NCBI GenBank assembly: GCA_030690515.1
Contig: JAUYGP010000672.1
Coordinates: 1 to 5,552 of the forward strand
Direction of reading: 5' to 3'
Length of the DNA stretch: 5,552 bases
Source of the DNA: Giesbergeria sp.
Lineage (GTDB): Bacteria; Pseudomonadota; Gammaproteobacteria; Burkholderiales; Burkholderiaceae_C
Shown here: piece after piece, positions 5,503-5,552 of the stretch
How positions within the stretch are numbered: position 1 is the first letter of the stretch
How the letters are laid out: each line of letters starts with the position of its first letter
The notes under the pieces: generated by a model
The model's database searches: none
Told to the model about the DNA's origin: nothing
What the model saw: the letters and a program-made list of their open reading frames with translations, nothing else
Translations under genes and position numbers: made by a program

Positions 5503-5552
5503 AGCAGTCCTCCTGGGGACGAACGCCGGTGCATCAGCCACAGCAGGTAGCC
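5499..5552 (-). CDS. FecCD/BtuC-type ABC permease, last 17 codons (5' part outside the window)
   Basis: From the right edge the minus strand reads GYLLWLMHRRSSPGGLL and then TGA at 5501-5499. A hydrophobic end of a membrane helix followed by a short Arg-containing cytoplasmic tail is how FecCD-family permeases usually finish (compare FLYLLWR-type ends). Permease-then-ATPase order with an overlap is usual for these importers. The stop overlaps the TTG start of the ATPase by 4 nt (TTGA), and the ATPase ribosome-binding site lies inside the last permease codons. Too little is present to name the substrate; the call is by context and frame. Confidence -1.
   Translation of the reverse strand, partial: GYLLWLMHRRSSPGGLL
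5509..5514 (-). promoter_or_regulatory. Strong ribosome-binding site that sets a TTG start for the ATPase
   Basis: The minus strand reads AGGAGG, a full anti-16S complement, followed by ACTGCT and TTG at 5502-5500. It is the best Shine-Dalgarno seen in the window. It lies within the 3' end of the permease gene, six bases from the start codon, and favours TTG over the upstream GTG at 5541. A strong site with a weak start codon at a stop/start overlap is consistent with coupled translation of transporter subunits. Confidence -1.

Noticed and set aside
4723..5550. A 275-codon plus-strand open frame opposite the ATPase gene
   Set aside because: It mirrors an intact ABC ATPase with all motifs on the other strand; no independent support.
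5503..5552. Cobalamin riboswitch or operon promoter at the right edge
   Set aside because: The edge sequence is the coding end of a permease; any leader must lie further upstream, outside the window.

Overview
The window looks like a high-GC (roughly two-thirds G+C) betaproteobacterial chromosome, most likely family Comamonadaceae. This is inferred from the wording of CobO, CobQ and CbiB and from the gene order; no search was run. It carries most of a late cobalamin (vitamin B12) operon on the minus strand and the tail of an unrelated gene on the plus strand.

Layout from left to right. Positions 2-316 (+) are the C-terminal part of a dienelactone-hydrolase-like alpha/beta hydrolase that enters from the left edge. 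Positions 317-470 are a convergent intergenic gap with three possible hairpins and no gene. All remaining genes are on the minus strand. In transcription order, from the right edge, they are: the last 17 codons of a FecCD/BtuC-type permease (5499-5552), its ATPase (BtuD-like, 4699-5502), cobO adenosyltransferase (4121-4690), cbiB adenosylcobinamide-phosphate synthase (3031-4107), cobC threonine-phosphate decarboxylase (1991-3031) and cobQ cobyric acid synthase (471-1994). The joins are very tight: TTGA, 8 nt, 13 nt, TGATG and ATGA. This implies one polycistronic mRNA with translational coupling. The promoter, and any cobalamin riboswitch, would lie beyond the right edge.

How the genes work together. 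The permease and ATPase probably import corrinoid. CobO adenosylates the corrin cobalt. CobQ amidates adenosylcobyrinate diamide to cobyric acid. CobC makes (R)-1-aminopropan-2-ol phosphate from threonine phosphate, and CbiB attaches this side chain to give adenosylcobinamide phosphate. Nucleotide-loop assembly genes (cobU/cobP, cobS, cobT) are not in the window.

The least expected feature is a short AT-richer dispersed repeat. It occurs three times inside coding sequence: twice in cbiB and once at the start of the ATPase gene. Its core is about 42 bp: a left arm close to AAAACAATAGCTGCTAGCGC, exactly 9 nt, then a right arm beginning (A/G)AGCG(C/T). The arms form a hairpin stem with an 11-nt loop at the same place in every copy. 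In cbiB both copies are read in the same frame and encode similar hydrophobic, membrane-helix-like peptides. In the ATPase the copy covers the position where related ATPases usually have the A-loop aromatic residue. This resembles a palindromic element tolerated inside genes. I see no wholly new multigene system here.
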